Positions 1-9,800 of a stretch of DNA of 64,000 nucleotides are shown here, piece by piece (within the stretch, counting starts at the first letter, position 1; each line of letters starts with the position of its first letter). Source of the DNA: Streptomyces sp. NBC_00620. Its GTDB lineage: Bacteria > Actinomycetota > Actinomycetes > Streptomycetales > Streptomycetaceae. Both the position numbers and the translations under genes were made by a program. Where the stretch lies: positions 186,001 through 250,000 of the forward strand of contig NZ_JAPENY010000001.1 of the NCBI RefSeq assembly GCF_026341825.1. The letters run 5' to 3'. The notes under the pieces were generated by a model, which worked only from the letters and a program-made list of their open reading frames with translations, ran no database searches and had not been told where the DNA came from.

Positions 1-389
1 GCGAAGAACTCGGTGGCCGAGTGGGCCTCGACGGCGAAGTACTTCTCGGCGTCATGCTCCTCGCTGCGCCGCAGCACCGAGACGAGCAGGTCCTCCTTGC
101 TGCGGAAGTGGTGCAGCAGCCCGCCCTGGGTGATGCCGACGTCCTTGGCGATCCGGGCCAGCGAGGAGGCGTGGAAGCCCCATTGCGCGAAGTGCTCGAC
201 GGCGGCGTCGAGGATGCGCAGCCGGCGTTCGTCGCCCACGGCGTACGTGCCCCGGGCGGTGGCCGGGGTCTTCCCCTCCGGCACCGCACGCCCCTTCGGC
301 TCAGGCACCGCATGCCCCTCCGGCTCCGGCACCGCACGCCCCTTCGGCCTCTGGCTCGGGCTCTGGTTCTGCACCATGCCCGTCACCAT
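1..389 (-). CDS. TetR-family transcriptional regulator (3' end beyond window)
   Basis: Reverse-strand reading from the ATG at 389 gives a basic, repetitive N-terminal tail of about 45 residues. A typical TetR DNA-binding domain follows: LRILDAAVEHFAQWGF, then SSLARIAKDVGITQGGLLHHF and SKEDLL. The HTH and its recognition helix are complete. The ligand-binding domain runs off the window edge, so the gene is partial. The tail is encoded by three 24-bp tandem repeats (280-351) that preserve the frame, giving repeats around GRAVPEP. The gene diverges from the MFS/GH3 pair that starts at 638, so it probably represses that sugar-uptake operon; this is inferred from position only. An internal ATG at 377 or a start after the repeats is also possible. 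Confidence 0.85.
   Translation of the reverse strand, partial: MVTGMVQNQSPSQRPKGRAVPEPEGHAVPEPKGRAVPEGKTPATARGTYAVGDERRLRILDAAVEHFAQWGFHASSLARIAKDVGITQGGLLHHFRSKEDLLVSVLRRSEEHDAEKYFAVEAHSATEFF
280..351. repeat. Three 24-bp tandem repeats inside the TetR gene
   Basis: Three consecutive 24-base units at 280-303, 304-327 and 328-351 differ at only a few positions. They lie in the N-terminal coding part of the TetR gene, and since 24 is a multiple of three they add 8 residues per copy without shifting the frame. They could vary in number between strains. Confidence 0.8.
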
Positions 390-551
390 AGCCGCCGCAC
401 AGACTGCCGCTCCGGCCGTCCCCGACCCCGGCCCTGACCCCGCCCGACCCGGTCCATACCCCCTCCCCTGACCCGCCCCCAACCGCCGGTTACACGAGTC
501 ATCAGCCCTCCCAATTCAAGCCACGTGCACGGTGATTCTGGCCACAGGAGA

Positions 552-575
552 AAAACCTACTACCCACTCGGTTTT
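552..575. promoter_or_regulatory. Possible TetR operator in the divergent promoter region
   Basis: AAAACC and GGTTTT form an inverted repeat with a 12-base spacer in the 248-bp gap between the TetR gene and the MFS gene. It is the only clear symmetric site I see there. Assignment to the neighbouring TetR protein is inference. Confidence 0.3.
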
Positions 576-637
576 GATGTTTCCCTAAGGGCGCCGGTGC
601 GGCAAAGAAGCCGCCCTCGTCCCCATGGAGAGCCGCC

Positions 638-1942
638 ATGGCCGTCACTCCCGACGCCTCGCTCGGTGCCCGCTCGCCCGAGTTCCCCTCGCAGGACGCG
701 CCTTCCCCCGAGGCCCCCGCGAACGCCCCCGCCAAGCTGGTCGCCGGCCTCGCCTTCGCCCAGTTCGGCGCCTACCTCGCCGTCCTCACCCCCGTGATGG
801 TGACCCTCGCCCTGCGGGTCAGCCAGATCGTGCCGGAGGCGGACCGCGGCGCCGCCCTCGGCCAGGTGCTGTCCGTCGGCGCGCTGCTCGCGATGCTCGG
901 CAACCCGGTCTTCGGAGCCCTCTCCGACCGCACCACCAGCCGTTTCGGCCGCCGCCGCCCCTGGCTGATCGGCGGGATGGCCGCCGGGGTCGCCGGCCTC
1001 CTGGTGGTGGCGCTCGGCAGCAGCGTGCCGACCCTGATGCTCGGCTGGGCGCTCGCGCAGCTCGGTATCAACGCCGCCCTGGCCGCGCTGACCTCCTGCG
1101 TCCCCGACCTGATCCCGCCGCACCAGCAGGCCCGGGTCTCCGCGATCTGCGGCATCTGCACCTCGCTGTCGATGATCGGGGGCTCGGCCCTCGCCCAGGT
1201 GTTCAGCGGCTCGATGGCCCTCGCCTTCCTGGTCCCCGGCGTCATCGGCCTCGCCGCCGTCGCCACCCTGGCCGCCGTGATGAAGGACCGCCCGGCCCGC
1301 GCCGGCGCCTTCGAGCCGTACAGCGTCAAGGAGTTCCTGCGCAGCTTCTGGGTCAACCCGCGCAGGCACCCGGACTTCGCCTGGAACTTCGCCGGCCGCT
1401 TCCTCGTCTACACCGGCGCCGCCTGCGTCACCAGCTACCAGGTCTACTTCCTGATGGACCGCCTCGGCTACGACGACGACCAGGTCACCGGCAAGGTCCT
1501 CGTCGGCACCCTCGTCATGGTCACCGCCACCGCGGCGGGCTCACTCCTCGGCGGCCAGCTCTCCGACAGGTCCGGCCGCCGCAAGCCGTACGTGCTCGGC
1601 GCCTCGCTCGTCATGGCGGTCAGCCTGGCGATGATCGCCTCCGCCGAGTCCTTCGGGATGTACGTCGCCGCCCTGGTCGTCTTCGGTGTCGGCAACGGTC
1701 TCTATCTCTCTGTCGACATGGCGCTCGCCGCCGCGGTCCTCCCGAATCCCGACGAGTCCGCCAAGGACATGGGCGTCCTCAACATCGGCAACGCCCTCCC
1801 CCAGTCCCTCGTCCCCATCGTCGCCCCCGGCCTCCTCGCGATCGGCGGCGGCAGCGGCAACTACGGGGCGCTGTTCCTCTTCGGTGCGGTCGCCGCCATG
1901 CTGGGCGCCTTCGCCGTCCAGTTCATCCGCTCGGTCAAGTAA
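638..1942 (+). CDS. MFS transporter, probably for a sugar or glycoside
   Basis: The 434-residue protein has a polar N-terminal tail of about 30 residues and then twelve hydrophobic segments. Between TM2 and TM3 is the signature loop GALSDRTTSRFGRRRPWL, and its second-half counterpart SDRSGRRKPYVLG lies near residue 315. These loops are diagnostic of the major facilitator superfamily. ATG 638 is preceded by GGAGAGCC, a usable ribosome site. The glycoside hydrolase family 3 gene begins 44 bases downstream, so the pair probably imports and cleaves a glycoside. A divergent TetR regulator lies upstream. The substrate cannot be read from the sequence. Confidence 0.9.
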   Translation: MAVTPDASLGARSPEFPSQDAPSPEAPANAPAKLVAGLAFAQFGAYLAVLTPVMVTLALRVSQIVPEADRGAALGQVLSVGALLAMLGNPVFGALSDRTTSRFGRRRPWLIGGMAAGVAGLLVVALGSSVPTLMLGWALAQLGINAALAALTSCVPDLIPPHQQARVSAICGICTSLSMIGGSALAQVFSGSMALAFLVPGVIGLAAVATLAAVMKDRPARAGAFEPYSVKEFLRSFWVNPRRHPDFAWNFAGRFLVYTGAACVTSYQVYFLMDRLGYDDDQVTGKVLVGTLVMVTATAAGSLLGGQLSDRSGRRKPYVLGASLVMAVSLAMIASAESFGMYVAALVVFGVGNGLYLSVDMALAAAVLPNPDESAKDMGVLNIGNALPQSLVPIVAPGLLAIGGGSGNYGALFLFGAVAAMLGAFAVQFIRSVK

Positions 1943-1986
1943 GTCAGTCCCTCCGAGAAATCCCTACGTACGCAAGGCAGCTGAGG

Positions 1987-3741
1987 ATGACGACCCCCAA
2001 GTACCGCGATCCGAACCGGCCCGTCGACGAGCGTGTCGAGGACCTCCTGACCCGCATGACCCTGGAGGAGAAGGCGGGCCAGCTCTTCCACGCGATGCTG
2101 ACGATGAACCCCGACGGAACCCTCGTCACCGACACGACGGCCAACCCCTTCGTCAGCCACAGCACCACCGACCTGGTCGAGGGCCTGCGCCTGAGCCACT
2201 TCAACCTGCTCGGCCAGCACGGCGTGCGGGAGACGGCCGAGTGGGTCAACCGGCTCCAGGAGCTGGCGGCGAGCACCCGTCTGGGCATCCCCGTCACCCT
2301 GTCCACCGACCCGCGCCACGCCTTCACCGACAACCCGGGCGCCTCCTTCAACTCCGGTGCCTTCTCGGCCTGGCCCGAGCCGCTGGGCCTCGCCGCGATC
2401 GGCGACCCGGAGCTGGTGGAGAAGTTCGGCGACACCGTCCGCCGCGAGTACCTGGCGGTGGGCTTCCGGGTCGCGTTGCACCCGCAGATCGACCTGGCCA
2501 CCGAGCCGCGCTGGTCCCGCCAGTCCGGCACCTTCGGCTCGTCCGCCGACACCACCAGCGAGCTCGTACGGGCGTACGTGCGCGGTCTGCAGGGCCCGGT
2601 GCTCGGCCCCGAGTCCGTCGCCGCCATGGTCAAGCACTTCCCCGGCGGCGGCCCGCAGAAGGACGGCGAGGACCCGCACTTCGCGCACGGCAAGGAGCAG
2701 GTCTACCCGGGCGGTCTGCGCGACTACCACCTGGCGCCCTTCAAGGCGGCCGTCGAGGCCGGGTGCTCGCAGATGATGCCGTACTACGGCCAGCCCGTCG
2801 GCACGGACTGGGAGGAGGTCGGCTTCGGCTTCAACCGTGACGTCCTGACCGGCCTGTTGCGCGAGCGGCTCGGCTTCCAGGGCGTCATCTGCACCGACTG
2901 GGGGCTGCTCAGCGATGCGTCGATCCTCGGCGAGATGTTCCCGGCCCGCGCCTGGGGCGTAGAGCACCTGACCGTCGCCGAGCGCGCGGCGAAGGCGCTG
3001 GACGCGGGTTCCGACCAGTTCGGCGGCGAGCAGTGCCCCGAGGTGATCGTGGAGCTGGTCCGCTCGGGCCGGATCACCGAGGCACGCGTAGACGAATCGG
3101 TACGTCGACTTCTGCGCGAGAAGTTCGTGCTCGGCCTCTTCGAGAACCCGTACGTCGACCCCGACCGGGCCGAGGAGGTCGTCGGGGCACGTGAGTTCAC
3201 CGCACTCGGCGAGGCCGCCCAGCGACGCTCGCTCACCGTCCTGACCAACCGGTCCCTGCTGCCGCTGACCGACCGCCCCAACCTGTACGTGCGGGGCGTC
3301 TCCGAGCAGGTCGCCTCCGCGTACGGCAATATCGTCGCCGACCCCGTCCACGCGGACCTCGCGATCCTGCGCCTGCGCACCCCGCACGAACAACGGCCCG
3401 GCGTCTTCGAGTCCTTCTTCCACTCCGGCTCACTCGCCTTCCCCGAAGAGGAGCTCAAGGACATCCTGCGACTCCTGGACGCGACGCCCACGTTGGTGTG
3501 CGTCAACCTCGAACGGCCCGCCGTACTGCCCGAGATCGCCGAGAAGGCGGCCGCGCTGGTCGCCGACTTCGGCGCGAGCGACACCGCGCTGCTCGACGTC
3601 GCCTTCGGACGCGCCCGCGCCGAGGGCCGGCTCCCCTTCGAACTGCCGCGCTCGATGGCGGCGGTCGAGGCCTCCCACCCGGACGTGCCCAACGACACCG
3701 AGGACCCGGTGTTCGCGTACGGGCACGGGCTGGAGCTCTAG
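1987..3741 (+). CDS. Glycoside hydrolase family 3 protein (beta-glucosidase/xylosidase type)
   Basis: The 584-residue protein shows the GH3 N-terminal barrel: DLLTRMTLEEKAGQLFH, the KHFPGGGPQKDGEDPH motif, and GVICTDWGLLSD, where Asp304 is the expected catalytic nucleophile. A shorter C-terminal alpha/beta sandwich follows, ending in the usual VFAYGHGLEL. No signal peptide is present, so it is likely cytoplasmic and acts on sugar brought in by the MFS transporter just upstream. The open frame extends back to 625 inside the MFS gene, but that part is not real; ATG 1987 follows AGCTGAGG and fits the family N-terminus. The specific sugar is unknown. Confidence 0.92.
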   Translation: MTTPKYRDPNRPVDERVEDLLTRMTLEEKAGQLFHAMLTMNPDGTLVTDTTANPFVSHSTTDLVEGLRLSHFNLLGQHGVRETAEWVNRLQELAASTRLGIPVTLSTDPRHAFTDNPGASFNSGAFSAWPEPLGLAAIGDPELVEKFGDTVRREYLAVGFRVALHPQIDLATEPRWSRQSGTFGSSADTTSELVRAYVRGLQGPVLGPESVAAMVKHFPGGGPQKDGEDPHFAHGKEQVYPGGLRDYHLAPFKAAVEAGCSQMMPYYGQPVGTDWEEVGFGFNRDVLTGLLRERLGFQGVICTDWGLLSDASILGEMFPARAWGVEHLTVAERAAKALDAGSDQFGGEQCPEVIVELVRSGRITEARVDESVRRLLREKFVLGLFENPYVDPDRAEEVVGAREFTALGEAAQRRSLTVLTNRSLLPLTDRPNLYVRGVSEQVASAYGNIVADPVHADLAILRLRTPHEQRPGVFESFFHSGSLAFPEEELKDILRLLDATPTLVCVNLERPAVLPEIAEKAAALVADFGASDTALLDVAFGRARAEGRLPFELPRSMAAVEASHPDVPNDTEDPVFAYGHGLEL

Positions 3742-3756
3742 GACCCGCCGTAGGAC

Positions 3757-3819
3757 CGCGGGGTGCCTGACCGCCCCGCGATACCCGGGGCCCGGACCGT
3801 GGGGGGCCGGGCCCCGGGT
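3757..3819. terminator. Two strong hairpins after the GH3 gene
   Basis: A 7-bp stem (3757-3763 with 3774-3780) is followed by a perfect 13-bp GC stem (3783-3795 with 3807-3819). Together they fill the gap between the GH3 gene and the next gene and probably end the MFS/GH3 transcript. There is no T-run, as is common in Streptomyces. Confidence 0.6.
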
Positions 3820-3861
3820 AATTCGGCCTCCCGTCCTTGCTGAACTGCCAGGATGGGAGCC

Positions 3862-4539
3862 ATGACTGCCTCGTACGACATCCCTGTGGTCATCGACCGT
3901 CGCGAGGGCCCGTACGGCGAGGTCGTGCTGCGGCGCCACGGTGCGCTGTTGCAGATCATCTCCAACGGGTGCTTCCTGATGGACACTTCCGACGGCCGCT
4001 CCGAGCGGCTGCTCGTCGACGCCGCGTACGGCGCGCTGGACGGACGGGCGGAACCGAGTGTGCTGATCGGCGGCCTCGGTGTCGGGTTCTCGCTCGCGCA
4101 CGCGGCCTCGGATCCGCGCTGGGGGCGCATCACCGTCGTGGAGCGCGAACCTGCCGTCATCGACTGGCACCTGGGCGGACCGCTGGCCGCACTGTCCGCC
4201 GAGGCGCTCGACGACCCCCGTACGGAGATCGTCGCAGCGGATCTGCTCGCCTACGTCAATGAGATCTGCGACACATATGACGCGCTGTGTCTCGACATCG
4301 ACAACGGGCCCGCCTGGACGGTCACTGAGGGCAACGAAAGCCTCTACTCGAAGGCCGGAATCGCAAGCTGTGCAAGGGCGTTGAGGCCCGGAGGGGTACT
4401 CGCGGTATGGTCGGCGCAACCCTCTCCGGAATTTGAAGGAACCCTCCGGAATGCCGGGTTCAAGTGGGTGCGTACCGAAGAGATCCCGGTTGCCCGGGGC
4501 GTTCCGGACGTCGTGCACCTCGCGGTCAGACCTGGATAG
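3862..4539 (+). CDS. Spermidine synthase-like methyltransferase-fold protein
   Basis: The 225-residue protein has the Rossmann glycine motif VLIGGLGVGFSLA near residue 70, then VVEREPAVIDWH and CLDIDNGP, the layout of spermidine synthase-like aminopropyl- or methyl-transferases. AGGA at 3850-3853 sits 8 bases before ATG 3862, which I prefer over ATG 3853. It lacks the tetramer-forming N-terminal beta hairpin of true SpeE enzymes and is shorter, so aminopropyl transfer is not assured. It is a single gene between the GH3 operon and the two-component pair. Confidence 0.8.
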   Translation: MTASYDIPVVIDRREGPYGEVVLRRHGALLQIISNGCFLMDTSDGRSERLLVDAAYGALDGRAEPSVLIGGLGVGFSLAHAASDPRWGRITVVEREPAVIDWHLGGPLAALSAEALDDPRTEIVAADLLAYVNEICDTYDALCLDIDNGPAWTVTEGNESLYSKAGIASCARALRPGGVLAVWSAQPSPEFEGTLRNAGFKWVRTEEIPVARGVPDVVHLAVRPG

Positions 4540-4652
4540 CCGAGGCGTGGTGACTGCCCGTACTCTGCTTCCCTGACGCAGATCATTCAAGCGTCAAGCG
4601 CAGTCATGGGATCACCCCACGGATTCCGGAAAGCACACCTCAGGGGCGGGCG

Positions 4653-5390
4653 ATGGAGCAGACACACACCTCCCAAAACGGCGCGGCGGCAACGCCCGGC
4701 GCTCAACGACGGGTCCTGGTCGTCGAGGACGACCCGACGATCGTCGACGCCATCGCGGCACGTCTGCGCGCCGAGGGATTCCTGGTGCAAACCGCGGGCG
4801 ACGGCCCTGCCGCCGTCGACACCGCCGAGGCCTGGCAGCCCGATCTGCTGATCCTCGACATCATGCTGCCCGGCTTCGACGGGCTGGAGGTCTGCCGCCG
4901 CGTGCAGGCCCAGCGCCCGGTGCCGGTGCTGATGCTCACGGCGCGCGACGACGAGACCGACATGCTGGTCGGTCTGGGCGTCGGCGCCGACGACTACATG
5001 ACGAAACCGTTCTCCATGCGCGAGCTGGCCGCCCGCGTGCATGTCCTGCTGCGCCGGGTGGAGCGCGCCGTAGTGGCCGCCTCGACGCCGCGCAGCGGGA
5101 TCCTCAGGCTCGGCGAGCTGGAGATCGACCACGCGCAGCGCCGGGTACGGGTGCGCTCGGAGGACGTGCACCTCACGCCCACCGAGTTCGACCTCCTCGT
5201 ATGTCTCGCGAACACCCCGCGGGCCGTACTCTCGCGTGAGCAACTGCTCGCCGAGGTCTGGGACTGGGCGGACGCCTCCGGCACGCGGACCGTGGACAGC
5301 CACATCAAGGCGCTGCGCCGGAAGATCGGCGCCGAACGGATCCGTACGGTCCACGGCGTGGGCTACGCCCTGGAGACCCCGACTCCCTGA
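4653..5390 (+). CDS. OmpR-family response regulator
   Basis: A receiver domain occupies about residues 20-135, with acidic Asp26/Asp27, phosphoacceptor Asp69 in LLILDIMLPG, and the conserved Lys in DYMTKPF. A C-terminal winged helix (about 145-240) shows LTPTEFDLLVCLA and RTVDSHIKALRRKIG. It binds DNA after phosphorylation by the histidine kinase encoded 40 bases downstream. The start has GGGGCGGG upstream. The pair sits immediately before the 2-oxoglutarate dehydrogenase gene, an arrangement I recall from S. coelicolor (SCO5283/5282/5281); whether it controls that gene is not shown here. Confidence 0.93.
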   Translation: MEQTHTSQNGAAATPGAQRRVLVVEDDPTIVDAIAARLRAEGFLVQTAGDGPAAVDTAEAWQPDLLILDIMLPGFDGLEVCRRVQAQRPVPVLMLTARDDETDMLVGLGVGADDYMTKPFSMRELAARVHVLLRRVERAVVAASTPRSGILRLGELEIDHAQRRVRVRSEDVHLTPTEFDLLVCLANTPRAVLSREQLLAEVWDWADASGTRTVDSHIKALRRKIGAERIRTVHGVGYALETPTP

Positions 5391-5430
5391 GCCGGGCCTC
5401 TGCCCGGACCTTTGTGAGGGGGCTGATGTG

Positions 5431-6591
5431 ATGAGCGGGTTCGGGGAGCGCGAGGGCCCGGACCCCGGGTTCGGAGGGCGCCACGGCGCGGACTCCGGGT
5501 TCGGGGAGCGCAGGAGCGAGAGCCCCTGGAGCGGTGTGCGCCCCTTCTCGATCAAGACCAAGCTCGGCGTGCTCGTCGTCGTCTCGGTCTTCATCACCAC
5601 CGGTCTGTCGATCATCGCGGCGCGCACGCAGACCGAGCTGCGCTTCATCACGGTCTTCTCGATGATCGCCACACTTTTGATAACGCAGTTCGTGGCGCAT
5701 TCACTCACGGCCCCGCTCGACGAGATGAACGCGGTCGCGCGGTCCATCTCGCACGGCGACTACACGCGCCGCGTGCGCGACGACCGCCGGGACGAGCTGG
5801 GCGACCTGGCCCAGACGATCAACCTGATGGCCGACGAGCTGGAGGCCCAGGACCGCCAGCGCAAGGAGCTCGTGGCGAACGTCTCCCACGAGCTCCGTAC
5901 CCCCATCGCGGGGCTCCGCGCGGTCCTGGAGAACGTCGTGGACGGCGTCTCCGCCGCCGACCCCGAGACCATGCGGACCGCGCTCAAGCAGACGGAGCGT
6001 CTGGGACGGCTCGTGGAGACGCTGCTCGACCTGTCCAGGCTGGACAACGGCGTCGTACCACTGCGCCAGCGCCGCTTCGAGGTGTGGCCGTACCTGTCCG
6101 GCGTCCTGAAGGAGGCCAACATGGTCTCCTCCGCGCGCGCGGGCATCGCCTCGGGCTCCGGCAGCCACACGCGCACGGACGTCCATCTGCACCTCGACGT
6201 GTCCCCGCCCGAGCTGACCGCGCACGCGGACCCCGAGCGGATCCACCAGGTCGTCGCCAACCTCATCGACAACGCGGTCAAGCACAGCCCGCCGCACGGC
6301 CGTGTGACCGTCAAGGCCAGACGGGGCGACCACCCGGAGTCCCTCGCCCTGGAGATCCTGGACGAGGGGCCCGGCATTCCGAAGTCGGAGTGGCACCGCG
6401 TCTTCGAGCGGTTCAACCGCGGCGGGGTCCCCTCACCGCACGGCCCGGGCAGCGACGGCGGTACGGGTCTTGGCCTGGCCATCGCCCGCTGGGCGGTCGA
6501 CCTGCACGGCGGCCGCATCGGAGTGGCCGAATCCCAGCGGGGCTGCCGGATCCAGGTCGTCCTTCCGGGTCTTCCATATTTGCCAAGTTGA
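5431..6591 (+). CDS. Sensor histidine kinase (HAMP, HisKA, HATPase)
   Basis: The 386-residue membrane kinase has two TM segments (about residues 44-64 and 70-90) separated by only a few residues, so there is essentially no external sensor domain. A HAMP linker follows, then the phospho-acceptor motif NVSHELRTPIAG with His153. The ATP-binding domain shows NLIDNAVKHS (N box), DEGPGIP and GGTGLGLAIA. The input signal is probably membrane-derived or intracellular. GAGGGGG precedes ATG 5431; GTG 5428 is an alternative. The N-terminus carries three 10-residue repeats starting GFG, encoded by 30-bp tandem repeats at 5437-5526. Confidence 0.92.
   Translation: MSGFGEREGPDPGFGGRHGADSGFGERRSESPWSGVRPFSIKTKLGVLVVVSVFITTGLSIIAARTQTELRFITVFSMIATLLITQFVAHSLTAPLDEMNAVARSISHGDYTRRVRDDRRDELGDLAQTINLMADELEAQDRQRKELVANVSHELRTPIAGLRAVLENVVDGVSAADPETMRTALKQTERLGRLVETLLDLSRLDNGVVPLRQRRFEVWPYLSGVLKEANMVSSARAGIASGSGSHTRTDVHLHLDVSPPELTAHADPERIHQVVANLIDNAVKHSPPHGRVTVKARRGDHPESLALEILDEGPGIPKSEWHRVFERFNRGGVPSPHGPGSDGGTGLGLAIARWAVDLHGGRIGVAESQRGCRIQVVLPGLPYLPS
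5437..5526. repeat. Three 30-bp tandem repeats in the kinase N-terminus
   Basis: Three units at 5437-5466, 5467-5496 and 5497-5526 each begin GGGTTCGG and encode GFG(E/G)R plus five variable residues in the cytoplasmic tail ahead of TM1. The period keeps the reading frame. Confidence 0.75.
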
Positions 6592-6885
6592 CGTAAAGTT
6601 CGAACCGGAGCCACAAGATCCACCGGCGCCCGTCACTGGCGGACACGTGTGATCAGGCAGAGGGCCGCGTGAGTCGTGCCGCGCCCTCGGATCGGCGTAT
6701 CCCGGCGTGCCCGTTCCAGACCGGAACCACGCTTGTTTCCCGCCATTTCCACCCCCGAAACACACTTTCCGATGTGACTTACACGACGATGGACCGGCCC
6801 GGCCTGACCTTCCCGGCCAGGGGGGCGTAGCCTTAATTCCCGCTGTCCATCACCTTGTGAGAAGCGGAAGAGGGCGGTTACCGCC

Positions 6886-9800
6886 GTGTCGCCACAGTCC
6901 CCCAGTAACTCGAGCGTCTCGACCGAAGAGCAGGCTTCCGGGAAGAACCCGGCTGCCGCGTTCGGCCCCAATGAGTGGCTCGTCGACGAGATCTATCAGC
7001 AGTACCTCCAGGACCCGAATTCCGTAGACCGAGCCTGGTGGGACTTCTTCGCCGACTACAAGCCGGGCGCCGCTGTCGCCTCGGCTCCGGCGGGTACTGC
7101 GGCCGCGGGGGCCGCAGCGGCCGTCCCGTCAGCGGTGCCTCCGGCCGCTCCCGCAGCGCCTGCGGCTCCCGCCCAGGCGGCTCCGCCGGCCCAGGCCGTT
7201 CCGGCGCCCGCTCCGGCTCCGGCTCCCGTGAAGCCCGCCGCCGCTGCTCCGGCTCCGGTGAAGGCCGCTCCGGCCGCCGCCAAGCCGGCCGAAGCGAAGG
7301 CCGCGCCCGCGACCGAGGCTCCGGCCGGTCCCGAGTACGTGACGCTGCGCGGCCCCGCCGCCGCGGTCGTGAAGAACATGAACGCCTCGGTCGAGGTGCC
7401 CACGGCCACGTCCGTGCGCGCGGTCCCGGTGAAGCTGCTCTTCGACAACCGCATCGTCATCAACAACCACCTGAAGCGCGCCCGGGGCGGGAAGATCTCC
7501 TTCACCCACCTCATCGGGTACGCGATGGTGCAGGCCATCAAGGCCATGCCGTCGATGAACTACTCCTTCACGGAGAAGGACGGCAAGCCGACCCTGGTCA
7601 AGCCGGAGCACGTCAACTTCGGTCTCGCCATCGACCTGGTGAAGCCCAACGGCGACCGCCAGCTGGTCGTCGCGGGCATCAAGAAGGCCGAGACGCTGAA
7701 CTTCTTCGAGTTCTGGCAGGCCTACGAGGACATCGTCCGCCGCGCCCGTGACGGCAAGCTGACGATGGACGACTTCACCGGTGTCACGGTCTCGCTGACC
7801 AACCCCGGCGGCCTCGGCACCGTCCACTCGGTCCCGCGTCTGATGCCCGGACAGTCGGTCATCATGGGCGTCGGTTCGATGGACTACCCGGCGGAGTTCC
7901 AGGGCACCTCCCAGGACACCCTGAACAAGCTCGGCATCTCGAAGGTCATGACGCTCACGTCGACCTACGACCACCGGGTCATCCAGGGCGCCGCCTCCGG
8001 CGAGTTCCTGCGGATCGTCGCGAACCTCCTGCTCGGCGAGAGCGGCTTCTTCGACGAGGTCTTCGAGGCCCTGCGCATCCCCTACGAGCCGGTCCGCTGG
8101 CTCAAGGACATCGACGCCTCGCACGACGACGACGTCACGAAGGCCGCCCGCGTCTTCGAGCTGATCCACTCCTACCGGGTCCGCGGCCACGTCATGGCCG
8201 ACACCGACCCGCTGGAGTACCGCCAGCGCAAGCACCCCGACCTGGACATCACCGAGCACGGGCTCACCCTGTGGGACCTGGAGCGCGAGTTCGCGGTCGG
8301 CGGCTTCGCGGGCAAGTCCCTGATGAAGCTGCGCGACATCCTCGGCGTGCTGCGCGACTCGTACTGCCGCACCACCGGCGTCGAGTTCATGCACATCCAG
8401 GACCCGAAGCAGCGCAAGTGGATCCAGGACCGCATCGAGCGCTCGCACTCCAAGCCGGAGCGCGAGGAGCAGCTGCGCATCCTGCGCCGGCTGAACGCTG
8501 CGGAGGCCTTCGAGACCTTCCTGCAGACGAAGTACGTCGGCCAGAAGCGCTTCTCCCTGGAGGGCGGCGAGTCGGTCATCCCGCTGCTCGACGCCGTCCT
8601 CGACAGCGCCGCCGAGTCGCGTCTCGACGAGGTCGTCATCGGCATGGCCCACCGCGGCCGGCTGAACGTCCTGGCGAACATCGTCGGCAAGTCGTACGCG
8701 CAGATCTTCCGCGAGTTCGAGGGCAACCTCGACCCGAAGTCGATGCACGGCTCCGGCGACGTGAAGTACCACCTGGGCGCCAACGGCACCTTCACGGGCC
8801 TGGACGGCGAGCAGATCAAGGTCTCCCTTGCCGCGAACCCGTCCCACCTGGAGACGGTCGACCCGATCATTGAGGGCATCGCCCGCGCCAAGCAGGACAT
8901 CATCAACAAGGGCGGCACGGACTTCACGGTCCTGCCCGTCGCCCTGCACGGTGACGCGGCCTTCGCGGGCCAGGGTGTGGTCGCCGAGACGCTCAACATG
9001 TCGCAGCTGCGCGGCTACCGCACGGGCGGCACGGTCCACATCGTCATCAACAACCAGGTCGGCTTCACCGCCGCCCCGGAGTCGTCGCGCTCCTCCATGT
9101 ACGCCACGGACGTGGCCCGCATGATCGAGGCGCCGATCTTCCACGTGAACGGTGACGACCCCGAGGCCGTCGTCCGCGTCGCGCGCCTCGCCTTCGAGTT
9201 CCGCCAGGCGTTCAACAAGGACGTCGTCATCGACCTGATCTGCTACCGCCGTCGGGGCCACAACGAGTCCGACAACCCGGCGTTCACGCAGCCGCTGATG
9301 TACGACCTGATCGACAAGAAGCGCTCGGTGCGCAAGCTGTACACCGAGTCCCTCATCGGTCGCGGCGACATCACCCTGGAAGAGGCCGAGCAGGCCCTGC
9401 AGGACTTCCAGGGCCAGCTGGAGAAGGTCTTCACCGAGGTCCGCGAGGCCATCTCGCAGGCGCCCGAGGCTCATGTCCCGGAGGTGCAGCCCGAGTTCCC
9501 GGTGGCCGTGGCGACCGCGATCTCCCAGGAGGTCGTCAAGCGCATCGCCGAGTCCCAGGTCAACATCCCCGATCACGTCACCGTGCACCCGCGGCTGCTT
9601 CCGCAGCTGCAGCGCCGGGCGGCGATGATCGAGGACGACACGATCGACTGGGGCATGGGCGAGACCCTCGCCATCGGCTCGCTGCTGCTCGAGGGCACCC
9701 CGGTCCGCCTGTCGGGCCAGGACTCACGCCGCGGCACCTTCGGCCAGCGCCACGCGGTCCTCATCGACCGCCGCACGGGCGAGGACTTCACCCCGCTCCA

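Noticed and set aside
625..1986. N-terminal extension that would fuse to the GH3 protein
   Set aside because: It is Arg/Pro-rich shadow of the MFS gene in another frame; ATG 1987 has a ribosome site and the family start.
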